64,000 nucleotides of DNA from Bradyrhizobium sp. ORS 278 (GCF_000026145.1 NC_009445.1:6416501-6480500); one strand, 5' to 3'; positions 50,849 through 60,233 are shown, counted from the stretch's first letter. A program made the numbers and translations. Notes: generated by a model not told the origin, from the sequence alone.

Positions 50849-51736
50849 ATGCCGCATCTGAACTACCACCACCTGCGCTATTTCTGGATCATCGCCAGCG
50901 AAGGCAGCATGAGCCGCGCGGCGCAGCGGCTCAACGTCTCGCCCTCCTCGCTGTCGGTGCAGGTCAAGGCGCTGGAGGACCAGCTGGGCCAGAAGCTGTT
51001 CGAGCGCACCGGCCGCACCCTGCAGCTGACCGAAGCCGGACGCATCGCACTCGATTATGCCGGCAGCGTGTTCAAGTCCGGCCATGAGCTGATCGAGACG
51101 CTGTCGGGCCTGCGGCCCGGACGGCAGCTGCTGCGGGTCGGCGCCGCCGCCAATCTGTCGCGCAACTTCCAGATCGCCTTCCTGAAGCCGTTGATCGGCC
51201 GCGGCGATGTCGAGCTGATCATCCGCACCGGCCAGTTCGCGGATCTGCTGGAGCAGCTCGATGCGCACAAGCTCGACCTCGTGCTCGCCAACCACCCGGC
51301 GGCGCCCGATATGCGCAGCAATTTCGAGAACACGCTGATCGATGAGCAGCGTGTCAGCCTGGTCAGCCGCAAGCCGCCCAGGCCGGCGCGCTTCCGGTTT
51401 CCCCAGGACCTGGCGACGACGCCGGTGATCCTGCCCGGCCGCGGCAGCGCGCTGCGCTCCGCCTTCGACGCCCTGGTCGGCTCGAGCGGCATCCGTCCGA
51501 TCATCGCCGCCGAGGTCGACGACATGGCGATGCTGCGGCTGATGGCCCGCGAGAGCGGCGCGATGACACTGGTGCCGTCAATCGTCGTGATCGACGAATT
51601 GCGCTCAGGCGCGCTAGTCGAGCGCGCGCGGCTCGGCGCCCTGAAGGAGCAGTTCTTCGCCGTCAGCCAGCAGCGCCGCTACCCCAACCCGCTGGTCGCC
51701 GAGCTGATCGGACCGCGGTCCAAGAAGGCGGAGTGA
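50849..51736 (+). CDS. LysR family regulator (NhaR-like) of the dab operon
   Basis: 295 residues. The helix-turn-helix is of NhaR type: MPHLNYHHLRYFWIIASEGSMSRAAQRLNVSPSSLSVQVKALEDQL. The effector domain follows without truncation. The frame extends upstream beyond the ATG, but the NYHHLRYFW beginning sets the start at 50849. The gene is divergent from dabBA and the shared 115 bp holds a perfect LysR operator, so control of the carbon uptake genes is likely. NhaR itself responds to sodium; DabB is a cation-driven subunit, so a cation signal is possible but unproven. Confidence 0.88.
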   Translation: MPHLNYHHLRYFWIIASEGSMSRAAQRLNVSPSSLSVQVKALEDQLGQKLFERTGRTLQLTEAGRIALDYAGSVFKSGHELIETLSGLRPGRQLLRVGAAANLSRNFQIAFLKPLIGRGDVELIIRTGQFADLLEQLDAHKLDLVLANHPAAPDMRSNFENTLIDEQRVSLVSRKPPRPARFRFPQDLATTPVILPGRGSALRSAFDALVGSSGIRPIIAAEVDDMAMLRLMARESGAMTLVPSIVVIDELRSGALVERARLGALKEQFFAVSQQRRYPNPLVAELIGPRSKKAE

Positions 51737-52130
51737 GTCTCGCGCACGTCACGCAGCACAGAACGTAGAGTGGGCAAAGGCGCGCCCGACAGCCGTTGCC
51801 GTGCGCAATTCCCGCCCGCGCCGTGCCCACCGCCGATGCGAGATCAGGATGGTCGCCGGAGGGCTGGACAGGCTTTGCAAATGCGTGCCCGTTGGGCAAA
51901 TCAGATCGGCCGGTCAGGCGAACGCTATCAGGTCCACCAGAGGCCGATCGCCGGGTTCGAGGAATCCTGCGGACGCGCCGAAACACCGGGGTCGACCCGG
52001 GCGGCTCGGCGCGGCGGCAGATGATGGGCAGCTTCTGAGGTTGAGCGATCCGCAGGGGCTGGCGATTTTCGGCGGAAAAGCTCGCAGTTCACGTTAGCCG
52101 GGAGGCAGGTGTTGTCGTCTTGACAGTTGA
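51737..52130. other. Intergenic, no gene seen
   Basis: About 390 bp after the NhaR-like gene. Frames here have no ribosome site or recognisable product; composition resembles decayed coding sequence (for example RCEIRMVAGG-like text on the plus strand near 51840) but I cannot assign it. Confidence 0.4.
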
Positions 52131-52280
52131 TCAGAACATTGCGGGCGGGCTGATGTTCACGCCGTGCTGAACCAGCACGAGTGACGCGACAACGCCCGTG
52201 AGTGCAAACATGCTCACCAGACCGAAGCCGGAATTGAGGGCATGGGGGCCAACAAGCTTTCGTGCGATCATCTTCATCAT
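52131..52280 (-). CDS. Small membrane protein, 49 residues
   Basis: ATG at 52280 is preceded by AGGAGG at a spacing of 8, among the best ribosome sites of the window. The protein starts MMKMIARKLVGPHALNSG and carries one membrane helix (FGLVSMFALTGVVASLVLV), ending PPAMF. It is too short for ordinary gene calling. No family recognised. It stands alone in a gene-poor interval and may be a stress-induced or transporter-associated microprotein; that is inference. Confidence 0.7.
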   Translation of the reverse strand: MMKMIARKLVGPHALNSGFGLVSMFALTGVVASLVLVQHGVNISPPAMF

Positions 52281-53080
52281 AAATGCTTCCTCCTGAAACT
52301 TATCAACGGGCCGAACTAAGCGAGACGGCGCGTTACCAGCGGGTTTCCGGGATCACAGAAACGAACAGATCAAATGATGCGTGGTGAACGCCTCCTTGAA
52401 CGCGCTGCAGGGCCAGCATGAAGCCGTCTTAACGCTCGCTCCGCGGGCATGTCGTTCGACACTGGCGCACGAATTTCGGCACGACAAGGTTGTGCGATCA
52501 GACAGACTCTCGTCCTGCGACCGACGATCCCAGCGACAGAGCACGCCCTTTGCGCGTTAACGACTATTAGCAGGTATCAATGCGAGCACCGTGGCACAGC
52601 CTGCCCTTCGGCCGGATCGGTCATGCATGACCACCGAGCCCATGGCTCCTGAGACCCGACCAGGAGCGATACCTTCCAACTCACAGCCGGCGGCGGGGCT
52701 CATCGCCTGATGGAGCCGAAGAAACAAATCGGCGCGCCAAGCATCCATGGCGAATGCGCATCCGACCACATCGAGGTCTAACGCATGGTCGCCGAATCTG
52801 AAAAGTCGAAATCAAAGATCTCCACACTCCGCGCGGAGCGCCGCACCCGAATCTTCATCGATGCACAATCGGATCGATGCGACGGGCGAACGATGAGGCT
52901 GCGGTTCTGGTTGACAGACGAGCCTAACGACGCGATCTGTCAACGGCGGCTGAAGCGCGTCAGACTCGCTGGAACAAAAGTTCCACATGTTAGTTCGAGT
53001 TCCGTGCGGGCACAGGCTTCCCTTGAGAGCTGATCCGGCGACGTGCGGCCGATGCGGTGAACGGCGCGAGGGGAGAAGAC
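52281..53080. other. Intergenic, no certain gene
   Basis: About 800 bp. Open frames such as 52785-53033 (plus) lack ribosome sites and family likeness. Near the right end, GGAAC-AAAA-GTTCC (52971-52984) precedes the HWE kinase and is listed as a possible stress promoter. Confidence 0.4.
52971..52995 (+). promoter_or_regulatory. Possible EcfG-type (general stress) promoter before HWE kinase
   Basis: GGAAC at 52971 followed after 16 bases by AGTT, compared with the alphaproteobacterial EcfG consensus GGAAC-N16/17-CGTT (one mismatch in -10). The -35 also forms a small palindrome with GTTCC. Weak evidence, supported by the kind of gene downstream. Confidence 0.3.
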
Positions 53081-54769
53081 GTGGTGTTTCGTGGGAGATT
53101 GCGGATCGCCGGGAACTCCGGCACCTGGCCGATCTCGGCCTATCTCCTCATCCTGGCGCTGGCGACGTCGATACCCATCACCGCTTGCGCGGCGTTCCTC
53201 GCCTATCACTTCGTCTCGGAGTCCTCGCAATACCGAAAGGTCGAGTACGAGGATCGGCTGCGGCTGATGCGCAACGCGACCGAGTTGCGGGTCGCCAACA
53301 TCATCGAGGATCTGCAGATCCTCGCGCTGTCGCCGCAACTCGCGACCGGGCGCTTCACCGAGTTCAGGGATCATGCGATCGACGCGGTCAAGCTGATCGG
53401 CGGGGTGGCGATCGCGCTGTATGCGCCCGATGGACAGCAGCTCGTCAACACCCGGCTCGATCCGGGAACGCCGCTGCCCAGACGCACCGCCTTCGAGGCC
53501 GAGCGCCGGGCGATCGAGACGGGACGACCGCAGATGTCAGGCCTGCAGAAGGCGGTTGTCGACGGCCAGCCGATCGTCACGATCGCCGTCCCGGTGCGGA
53601 TCGCGGGCCAGATCCGCTACGCGCTCAATGTCGGGCTGTCGCCGAAATATCTGTCGACGCTGATGGATGACTACGTGTCCCCAGGACTCGTCGGCAGCAT
53701 CATCGACCAGCAGGGCCTGCTGCTGGCGCGGCGGCCGCTGCTAGGCGACGACGACCTGATCGGCCAGCTAACCATCCCGGCGGTGAGATCGCATATCGGC
53801 CAGGCCGCGGCGTGGTGGATCAAGGCCGTGTCGCGGTCCGGGGTCGCGACCTACACATCGCTGCTGCGCTCCGACCAGAGCGGCTGGACGATCAATCTGG
53901 CCGTGCCGCGCGATGCCATCGATGGACCGCTGCACCGGACCGTCGAGTGGATCGTCGCCCTCACGGTCTTCACCTTCACGCTGAGCATGGCGCTGGCGCG
54001 GCTGCTCGCACAACGCTTCCTGGCCGGATTTGCCGATCTGGAACGCTACGTGTCGGGTCTTCAGGCCGGCGTCGCCGCGCCCACCATGGGGCGGATCGCC
54101 GAGGTCAATCGCATGAAGCAGGTGCTTCACCGCGTCGGCGGCGAACTGGCGAGCGCCCTCCGCCAGCAGCGTGAACTGCTCGACGAGATCAATCACCGCG
54201 TCAAGAACACGCTGGGTACGGTTCAATCCATCGCACGCCTATCACGCTCGAGCGCCAGCGATGTGAATGACTACGTAGCTGCCTTAGAAGGACGCATCCT
54301 CGCCCTTTCCGAGGCCTACAATCTGCTGACGGAGAACAACTGGGTGGGCGCGGACGTCGGGGCTATCGTCGACCGCACCTTGGCGCCCTATGCCGGCCCC
54401 GACCGCCTGACCATCAGCGGTCCGAGCCTGCTGCTGCCGCCCAAGCTCGCGCTCGCACTGTCGGCGGCGATCCAGGAGCTGAGCACCAACGCCGCCAAAT
54501 ACGGCGCCTTCTCGACGCCCTCGGGGAAGCTCGATATTGCGTGGACCGGCCAGGAGAGCGGGATCGTCCGACTGATCTGGGTCGAACGCGATGGGCCGCT
54601 GGTCCGCAAGCCGACGCGACGCGGCTTCGGTACGAAGATGATCACGGGCATCTTCGGCTCCGAGACCGGATGGTCGGTGACGCTGGATTTCGATCCCGGT
54701 GGCCTGCGCTGCACGATGCAGTTTCGCATCCACGACGAGAGCGAGAGCGAAACGCGATTGACCGGCTAA
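53081..54769 (+). CDS. HWE-family sensor histidine kinase
   Basis: 562 residues from the GTG at 53081 (GGGGAG upstream); a GTG at 53057 is the alternative. Membrane helix at about 15-38, an extracytoplasmic dCACHE/PAS-like sensor (about 40-275), second helix at about 285-305, a HAMP-like linker, then the kinase: phosphoacceptor H372 in INHRVKNTLGTVQSIARLS, N-box IQELSTNAAKYGAFS and the diagnostic W-x-E in IWVERDGP, then RRGFGTKMI. HWE kinases often feed the PhyR-NepR-EcfG general stress pathway in alphaproteobacteria. No response regulator lies next to it. Confidence 0.9.
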   Translation: MVFRGRLRIAGNSGTWPISAYLLILALATSIPITACAAFLAYHFVSESSQYRKVEYEDRLRLMRNATELRVANIIEDLQILALSPQLATGRFTEFRDHAIDAVKLIGGVAIALYAPDGQQLVNTRLDPGTPLPRRTAFEAERRAIETGRPQMSGLQKAVVDGQPIVTIAVPVRIAGQIRYALNVGLSPKYLSTLMDDYVSPGLVGSIIDQQGLLLARRPLLGDDDLIGQLTIPAVRSHIGQAAAWWIKAVSRSGVATYTSLLRSDQSGWTINLAVPRDAIDGPLHRTVEWIVALTVFTFTLSMALARLLAQRFLAGFADLERYVSGLQAGVAAPTMGRIAEVNRMKQVLHRVGGELASALRQQRELLDEINHRVKNTLGTVQSIARLSRSSASDVNDYVAALEGRILALSEAYNLLTENNWVGADVGAIVDRTLAPYAGPDRLTISGPSLLLPPKLALALSAAIQELSTNAAKYGAFSTPSGKLDIAWTGQESGIVRLIWVERDGPLVRKPTRRGFGTKMITGIFGSETGWSVTLDFDPGGLRCTMQFRIHDESESETRLTG

Positions 54770-55042
54770 GTTCCGCAGCGATCCGGCGGGCGTCGTTCCG
54801 TTGGACTCACCCTGGTGATCGGAAGTTCCCTGCTTGGAACTATTCGACGGCTCAGCTTGAGCCGTGAAGTGGTATCTCGGGACCGCGCAACTCCTCAGTG
54901 ACATAAACCGAAATGCAATACACGCGCGCGATGTTTTGCCGCAGCTGGATCAGCGCGGCAAACAGCCTCCGCCGATCCGAAGGCAGGACGGCCAACAAGA
55001 ACAACGACCGGCTCCAACGAGTCCGGATCATGGAGGTCGAGC

Positions 55043-56602
55043 GTGGGTATCAACGGACCCAAGAGCCGGGCGACCGCGCTCGTTGCGCGCTTCGTCGGGG
55101 ACAGCAAGGCCAACATCGCCACGACGTTCGCGCTGGCGCTGTTGCCGATCCTGACAGCGATTGGCTGTGGAACCGACTACTCCATGGCCATGCGATTGAA
55201 GGTCAAGCTGCAGTCCGCGGCGGATGCGGCCAGCATCGCCTCCATCTCCGTCAACTCGGCCGGCTATGCCGCGGCCATGGCGATGACGTCGGACGGGTCC
55301 GTCACCGCGGGTGTCAACGAAGCCGACAACATTTTCAAGGGCAACGCGTCGACGTTCGGAGGCTATACGCTGACGTCCGAAACCAGCACCGTCACCAAGA
55401 CGCGGTCGACGCTCTCATCGCAAGTCCAGTTCACCGCGGCGGTTCCGACCACGTTCCTCACCGTGATCGGCTATCAGTCGATCACCGTCAGCGGCAGCTC
55501 GTCCTCGTCGGTTACCTTGCCGCTCTATCTCGATTTCTATCTGACCCTGGATGTGTCGGGATCGATGGGTCTGCCCTCGACATCGGCCGAAGCACAGCGC
55601 ATGCAGGCCATCAGCCCGGACAACTACCGGCAATATCCGACCGGCTGCACGCTCGCGTGCCACTTCTCGCCGCAGAACAGCGCCTGCACCGACTCTGGAA
55701 CCCAGGGCTATCCAACCAACAATTATTGCCTGGGCTATGCGATCTCGCGCGTCAGTCAGAGCGGCTACAAGAGCCTGCTGACCACCAACAAGAACAATCC
55801 GAAGGGCGTCCAGCTCCCGTCGTCGATCGTCTCGGGATTGCCGAACTCCCTTTACAACAAGCTGCCGACGGTGGCGAACTGCCCGACAGACGGAACGGAT
55901 GACTGTATCCAGTTGCGCCTGGACGCCGTCGGCTACGCCGTCAATCAGCTGTTCACGACGGCCAATACCACCAAGAAGGTCGCCAATCAGTTCCGGATCG
56001 GGCTGTACCCGTTCATCCGCTACCTCTATTCCTATTATCCGCTGACCACCAACATCAGCGGCTCGACGAGCGATTCTTCGACGATCAACTATGCCGCGGC
56101 GAACCTGGCGACGCTGCTCGACACCAACACCAACGCCTCGCTGGGCTCGGGCGGCACGCACATCGACACGGCGCTCTCGAGCGTCAACAGCCTGATCACC
56201 AGCGTCGGCGATGGCAGCGCCACGACCAACACGCTTCCCTATGTCTTCCTGGTCACCGACGGCGCGCAGGATCCGCAGGTGAAGGGTGTGCCGAACGGCT
56301 CGTGGTCCGGCAGCAATCATGCCACCACGATCAACCCCACCACGTCATGCACGCCGCTGAAGAATCGCGGGATCATCATTTCCGTCCTCTACATCCCCTA
56401 TCAGACGATCAACCCGGTCAATGCGTCGTTCGCCGGCGACGAGGACGACTATGCCAACAACAACATCCCCAACATTCCGCCGAGCCTGCAGGCCTGCGCA
56501 TCGCCTGGATTCTTCTACACTGCGAACACGCCGGCGGATATCACGTCGGCGCTGAACGCGATGTTCAATCATGCGGTCTCCGAGGCGCACCTGACGAGGT
56601 GA
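55043..56602 (+). CDS. TadG-like pilus-associated protein with von Willebrand A domain
   Basis: 519 residues from a GTG with GGAGG 6 bases upstream. The N-terminal signal-anchor DSKANIATTFALALLPILTAIG followed by GTDYSMAMRLKVKLQSAADAASIAS is the TadE/TadG pilin-like start. A von Willebrand A domain follows, with the MIDAS sequence DVSGSMG at about 170-176 and later THIDTALS and LVTDGAQD; a Cys-rich insertion (CTLACHFSPQNSAC) lies between. TadG proteins help Flp pilus assembly at the cell surface. No other tad gene is close, so this is a solitary copy. Confidence 0.85.
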   Translation: MGINGPKSRATALVARFVGDSKANIATTFALALLPILTAIGCGTDYSMAMRLKVKLQSAADAASIASISVNSAGYAAAMAMTSDGSVTAGVNEADNIFKGNASTFGGYTLTSETSTVTKTRSTLSSQVQFTAAVPTTFLTVIGYQSITVSGSSSSSVTLPLYLDFYLTLDVSGSMGLPSTSAEAQRMQAISPDNYRQYPTGCTLACHFSPQNSACTDSGTQGYPTNNYCLGYAISRVSQSGYKSLLTTNKNNPKGVQLPSSIVSGLPNSLYNKLPTVANCPTDGTDDCIQLRLDAVGYAVNQLFTTANTTKKVANQFRIGLYPFIRYLYSYYPLTTNISGSTSDSSTINYAAANLATLLDTNTNASLGSGGTHIDTALSSVNSLITSVGDGSATTNTLPYVFLVTDGAQDPQVKGVPNGSWSGSNHATTINPTTSCTPLKNRGIIISVLYIPYQTINPVNASFAGDEDDYANNNIPNIPPSLQACASPGFFYTANTPADITSALNAMFNHAVSEAHLTR

Positions 56603-56671
56603 CCGCAAGGCTGGACGATGCCGTCGTGATCGCGCGATCACGATCGCCGCGCGAATCCGGTCGACGCAAGG

Positions 56672-57547
56672 TCAGCGTCGCGGATCGTGCTCGGATGGAT
56701 CAGAGGACCCCAAAGCCTCCGCCGTCGATAGCCACCAGCCGTCGCCGGCGAACCAGCAGCTCTCGTCCGGCGCTCCGTCGAGACGCAACGAGCGCACGGC
56801 GGCCCAATCCGTCGAGAACGCCGCGCTCAAGCGGCGGCCCGCGTTCTCGTCCTGCAGGCCGACGCATCCGATAAACCCGGCGCGACTGACGAATTTCGCC
56901 GGCCAGACCGTGCCTTGACCGGGACGCGTGATCAGCAACATGCCGCCGAAGACGTCCTGCGGCGCCAAGGGAAACAATAGCCGTCCGCCCGGCCGCAAGC
57001 CATCGAGCCAGGACCGGCTCGGCTGCGCCGCGCCGGCACAGACATAGATCACGTCGGCCGGCGGCAGGTCCGCCCCGGCGCCGGATTGCAGCCGCAGCTC
57101 CACCTGCGGCACATGCTCGAGGTTCTCGCGCGCTCGCGCGGCCATCGCCTCGTCGATCTCATAGGCATGGACCCGCCCGTGCGGACCGACCAGATGCGCG
57201 AGGATCGCCGTGTAGTAGCCGCTGCCGACCCCGACATGCACCACGGTGTCGGCCGGCTTGATGCCGCAGGCGCCCAGCCACATCGCATGTGCGCCAGGCT
57301 GGCCGATATTGATGCCGCGTTCGTAGTCCAGCGCGAGCAGCAGGTTCTGATAGAGGAAGGCAGGATCGTCATCGGGCGTCTGCACATAAGGATGACCGCC
57401 GCCGAGGATCATCCACCAGGGCCCCGGCCCCGCGAATGGCTCGCGCGGGATGCTGCGGAACGCCTCCTCGATCCGGGGATCCTCGAGCTTGGCGGCGGCG
57501 CAGATCAGCTTGGCGTAGAACGTGCGGTATTTCTCTGATTGATCCAC
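56672..57547 (-). CDS. Protein-L-isoaspartate O-methyltransferase-like methyltransferase
   Basis: 291 residues from the GTG at 57547, with GCGAGG upstream; the frame's first ATG (57616) has no ribosome site. SAM-binding motif I reads VVHVGVGSGYYTAILAHLVGP, followed by the acidic strand end RVHAYEIDEAMA and the motif AADLPPADVIYVCAGAAQPS-like post II. The IPREPFAGPGPWW segment before it is typical of PIMT relatives. It is longer than classical Pcm (about 215) at the C-terminus, so the substrate may not be isoaspartate. Confidence 0.8.
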   Translation of the reverse strand: MDQSEKYRTFYAKLICAAAKLEDPRIEEAFRSIPREPFAGPGPWWMILGGGHPYVQTPDDDPAFLYQNLLLALDYERGINIGQPGAHAMWLGACGIKPADTVVHVGVGSGYYTAILAHLVGPHGRVHAYEIDEAMAARARENLEHVPQVELRLQSGAGADLPPADVIYVCAGAAQPSRSWLDGLRPGGRLLFPLAPQDVFGGMLLITRPGQGTVWPAKFVSRAGFIGCVGLQDENAGRRLSAAFSTDWAAVRSLRLDGAPDESCWFAGDGWWLSTAEALGSSDPSEHDPRR

Positions 57548-57694
57548 GACGGGGCCTCGCGGGTGATGCTGACAAGCAAGCCCCGACCTTACACCGCTCA
57601 CCGCATCGTTGTACAATAATACCTCTTAAACATCTGCTTCGTCGTCATGGCAGAGAGCCCCTCAAAGTGGCGAACGGCCTCTGTTTCATCAGGC

Positions 57695-58018
57695 TCAATG
57701 CTCTGCCTCGCGCACGGCCGCGATGGCCCAGGCGAGGAAGATCGAGATGACGTCCTCGAGATGATGGGGACCGCAGAAGGCCTCGAAAACGCCGTCGCGA
57801 ACCCGGCAATGGCACCAATCATCATCATCGTCGCCCTGCACCTTCACGTCCGTGAATGGGCGTTCGGCCAATTCCGTTGAGGAGAGGTCGATCCTCAGGA
57901 TCCATCCCGGATTATCCAGAGTCCCGATCCTGATCCCATACCGATGCTCCCACTCGCCGTCGCAATGCGAGGCGTACCACGCCTGCAGGGCCTTCAGAGG
58001 CTCGCGCTGTTCCTGCAT
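57695..58018 (-). CDS. Imm53-family immunity protein (orphan)
   Basis: 107 residues from the ATG at 58018. The sequence LQAWYASHCDGEWEHRYGIRIGTLDNPGWILRIDLSSTEL, then WCHCRVRDGVFEAFCGPHHLEDVISIFLAWA, follows the Imm53 pattern (immunity proteins of polymorphic toxin systems). No toxin gene, secretion gene or repeat cassette is adjacent; it stands between the methyltransferase and a GntR gene. Such orphans may protect against toxins of neighbouring strains. The ribosome site (GAGAAG) is close to the start. Confidence 0.78.
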   Translation of the reverse strand: MQEQREPLKALQAWYASHCDGEWEHRYGIRIGTLDNPGWILRIDLSSTELAERPFTDVKVQGDDDDDWCHCRVRDGVFEAFCGPHHLEDVISIFLAWAIAAVREAEH

Positions 58019-58177
58019 CTGCTTCTCATCGGTTGGCAGCCTGCGGCCCGTGATGAATCGGGTCGAAAGCATCAATGGCGCGCTCCCTGAGACGGCGCGG
58101 GCGGGCAAAGATGACGCAAGCCGCGGGACTGCGCGAGAGCGGCCAGAGCACAGTCTGCCGCCATGCTGTCATGGCCG

Positions 58178-58852
58178 TTACCTCTGCGCGCTGAGCGCAG
58201 CAGAGGCGAGCAGCACCGCTTCGATCGTGTCCCGGGTCTTGCCGAGATGCGCGGCCATAACCGCGGCCGCGCGCTCCGCGTCGCGCGCCAGTGCCGCCTC
58301 CATCAGTTCGCGGTGCTCGCGCGCGGCGTCGCGCCGGCCGCGATCGGCCTTGCGGGCGAGGTCGAGATAGCGCTCGTTGTGGACGAACAGGAGATCGCGC
58401 ACCCGCAACATCCAGAAGCTGCCGCAGGCCTGCGCAAGCGCGGCGTGAAACTCACCATGCGCGATGGTCCAGGCCGGCGAGAAGCTGCCGTCGTCGGCGG
58501 CGATCGGTGTTGCCGCCATGCGATGATGCGCGGCGATGACCGCGGTTTCCCAACCCAGATCGCCATTGGCGATGGCGCGGCGCAGGCACTTGGTCTCGAT
58601 CTCGATACGCATGTCGGTGAGATCACGCAGATCGGCGACCGACACCGGCGCGACACGGAAGCCGCGCTGCGGCAGCGCCGTCACCAGTCCTTCCGCCGTC
58701 AGCCGCGCCAGCGCCTCGCGGATCGCTCCGGGGCTGACCGCGAACGCGGCCCCGAGCTCGCTGATCTTCAGCTTCTCCTCCGGCTGGTAGAGGCCGGCGA
58801 GCAGGCTGGCGCGCAGTTTCTCATAGACGGTCTGGGTAGCGCTTCCGGACAT
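58178..58852 (-). CDS. GntR family (FCD domain) regulator
   Basis: 224 residues from the ATG at 58852 (an ATG at 58882 adds ten). The winged helix (VYEKLRASLLAGLYQPEEKLKISELGAAFAVSPGAIREALARLTAEGLV) is followed by an all-helical FCD effector domain with a likely metal site (D and H residues in MRIEIETKCL, HGEFHAAL and EHRELMEAAL). It probably represses the divergent binding-protein gene until a carboxylate ligand binds. 148 bp of AT-rich DNA separates them. Confidence 0.88.
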   Translation of the reverse strand: MSGSATQTVYEKLRASLLAGLYQPEEKLKISELGAAFAVSPGAIREALARLTAEGLVTALPQRGFRVAPVSVADLRDLTDMRIEIETKCLRRAIANGDLGWETAVIAAHHRMAATPIAADDGSFSPAWTIAHGEFHAALAQACGSFWMLRVRDLLFVHNERYLDLARKADRGRRDAAREHRELMEAALARDAERAAAVMAAHLGKTRDTIEAVLLASAALSAQR

Positions 58853-58925
58853 GGCGAACTCGGCCGAGATTTGAAGCACCATAACAGAGATCGAAAATAC
58901 ATTTTCAGCAAAAAATATATTTTTA

Positions 58926-58955
58926 TTGATGATACGTTGACCCGCGCCCTATGCT
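58926..58955 (+). promoter_or_regulatory. Candidate promoter of the binding-protein gene
   Basis: TTGATG, 18 bp, TATGCT, about 45 bp before the start codon at 59001, within the AT-rich region shared with the divergent GntR gene. The A/T-rich stretch just upstream (58890-58925) may hold the GntR operator, but I cannot define it. Confidence 0.4.
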
Positions 58956-59000
58956 GCCCGACAGAACGCCGCCGACAGCGCGGCGCACAGGGAGGTCTCC

Positions 59001-60203
59001 ATGCGAAGCGCCATTGCAGCCGCGGGGTTCATCGCAGTGTCATCGATGCCGATGTCTGCCGCACGCGCCGCCGAGCAGCCCGGCGTCACCGCCACCGAGA
59101 TCCGCATCGGCCAGACCATGCCCTATAGCGGGCCCGTGTCGGCGTTCGGCATCCTCGGCAAGGGCGAGGTGGCTTATTTCAAGATGGTCAACGACCGCGG
59201 CGGCATCAACGGCCGCAAGGTCAACCTGCTCTCGCTCGACGACAGCTACGTGCCGCCGAAGACCGTGGAGCAGACTCGCCGGCTGGTGGAAAGCGACGAA
59301 GTCTCCTTCATCTTTTCGACGATGGGCACCGCGCACAACACCGCAATCGCAAGATATCTGCAGGGGAAGAAGGTGCCGCAACTGTTCGTGGCCTCCGGCG
59401 CCTCGAAGTTCGGCGATGCCGCGCAGTTTCCGCTCACTCTGATGGGTGTGATGGCGCCATTCCGCAACGAGGCGCGGATGTATGCGCGCTACGCGCTGCA
59501 GAAGAAACCGGAGGCGACGTTCGCCGTGCTGGCCCAGAACGACGATTTCGGCCGCGACTATCTCGCCGGCCTGAAGGACGTGCTCGGCGAGCGCTTCGAC
59601 ACGGCGGTGACGGTAGCGAGCTACGAGGCTACCGAGCCGACCATCGACTCGCAGATCGTGAAGTTGAAATCGACCGGCGCCGATGCGCTGATCATCGCCG
59701 CGACGCCGAAATTCGCCGCGCAGGCGATCCGCAAGACCTATGAGATCAACTGGCGGCCGATGACCTTCCTGACCAATGTCTCGGTTTGGATGTCGTCGGT
59801 GATGGAGCCGGCTGGCCTGGAGGCCGGCACGGGCATCATCTCGACCGCCTATGTCAAGGACCCGCTCGATCCGGCCTGGGCCGACGATGCCGGCGTCAAG
59901 GGCTGGCGCGAGTTCATGGCCAGATACGTGCCCGACGGCGACGTCCGCGATTCCAACTACGTCAACGGCTACAACAATGGCATGGTGCTGGAGCACGTGC
60001 TGAAGGCGGCCGGCGACGATCTCTCGCGCGAAAACATCCTCAGGCAGGCGCTGTCGATCAAGGATCTGGAGCTGCCGATGCTGCTGCCGGGCATCACGGT
60101 CAACACGTCCGAGAGCGACCACCTGCCGGTCGAGCAGGTGCAGTTCATGCGCTTCACCGGCAAGCAGTGGGAGCGCTTCGGCGAGGTGCTGTCGACGAAA
60201 TAA
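59001..60203 (+). CDS. ABC transporter substrate-binding protein, type I periplasmic fold (Leu/Ile/Val-like)
   Basis: 400 residues; GGGAGG lies 6 bases before the ATG. Signal peptide with likely cut after ARA (residue 23). The mature protein starts TATEIRIGQTMPYSGPVSAFG and continues GEVAYFKMVNDRGGINGRKVNLLSLDDSYVP, the pattern of branched-chain amino acid/aromatic compound binding proteins. The C-terminal lobe has FLTNVSVWMSSV and the ending FTGKQWERFGEVL. No permease or ATPase gene follows, so it must share components encoded elsewhere. The divergent FCD-GntR gene suggests control by its own ligand. Confidence 0.9.
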   Translation: MRSAIAAAGFIAVSSMPMSAARAAEQPGVTATEIRIGQTMPYSGPVSAFGILGKGEVAYFKMVNDRGGINGRKVNLLSLDDSYVPPKTVEQTRRLVESDEVSFIFSTMGTAHNTAIARYLQGKKVPQLFVASGASKFGDAAQFPLTLMGVMAPFRNEARMYARYALQKKPEATFAVLAQNDDFGRDYLAGLKDVLGERFDTAVTVASYEATEPTIDSQIVKLKSTGADALIIAATPKFAAQAIRKTYEINWRPMTFLTNVSVWMSSVMEPAGLEAGTGIISTAYVKDPLDPAWADDAGVKGWREFMARYVPDGDVRDSNYVNGYNNGMVLEHVLKAAGDDLSRENILRQALSIKDLELPMLLPGITVNTSESDHLPVEQVQFMRFTGKQWERFGEVLSTK

Positions 60204-60233
60204 GCAGGGCTCTGCGGCGCACGGGTCTGCGGT

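Noticed and set aside
52785..53033. An 82-residue plus-strand frame
   Set aside because: No ribosome site, no recognisable family, and the likely promoter of the next gene lies inside it.
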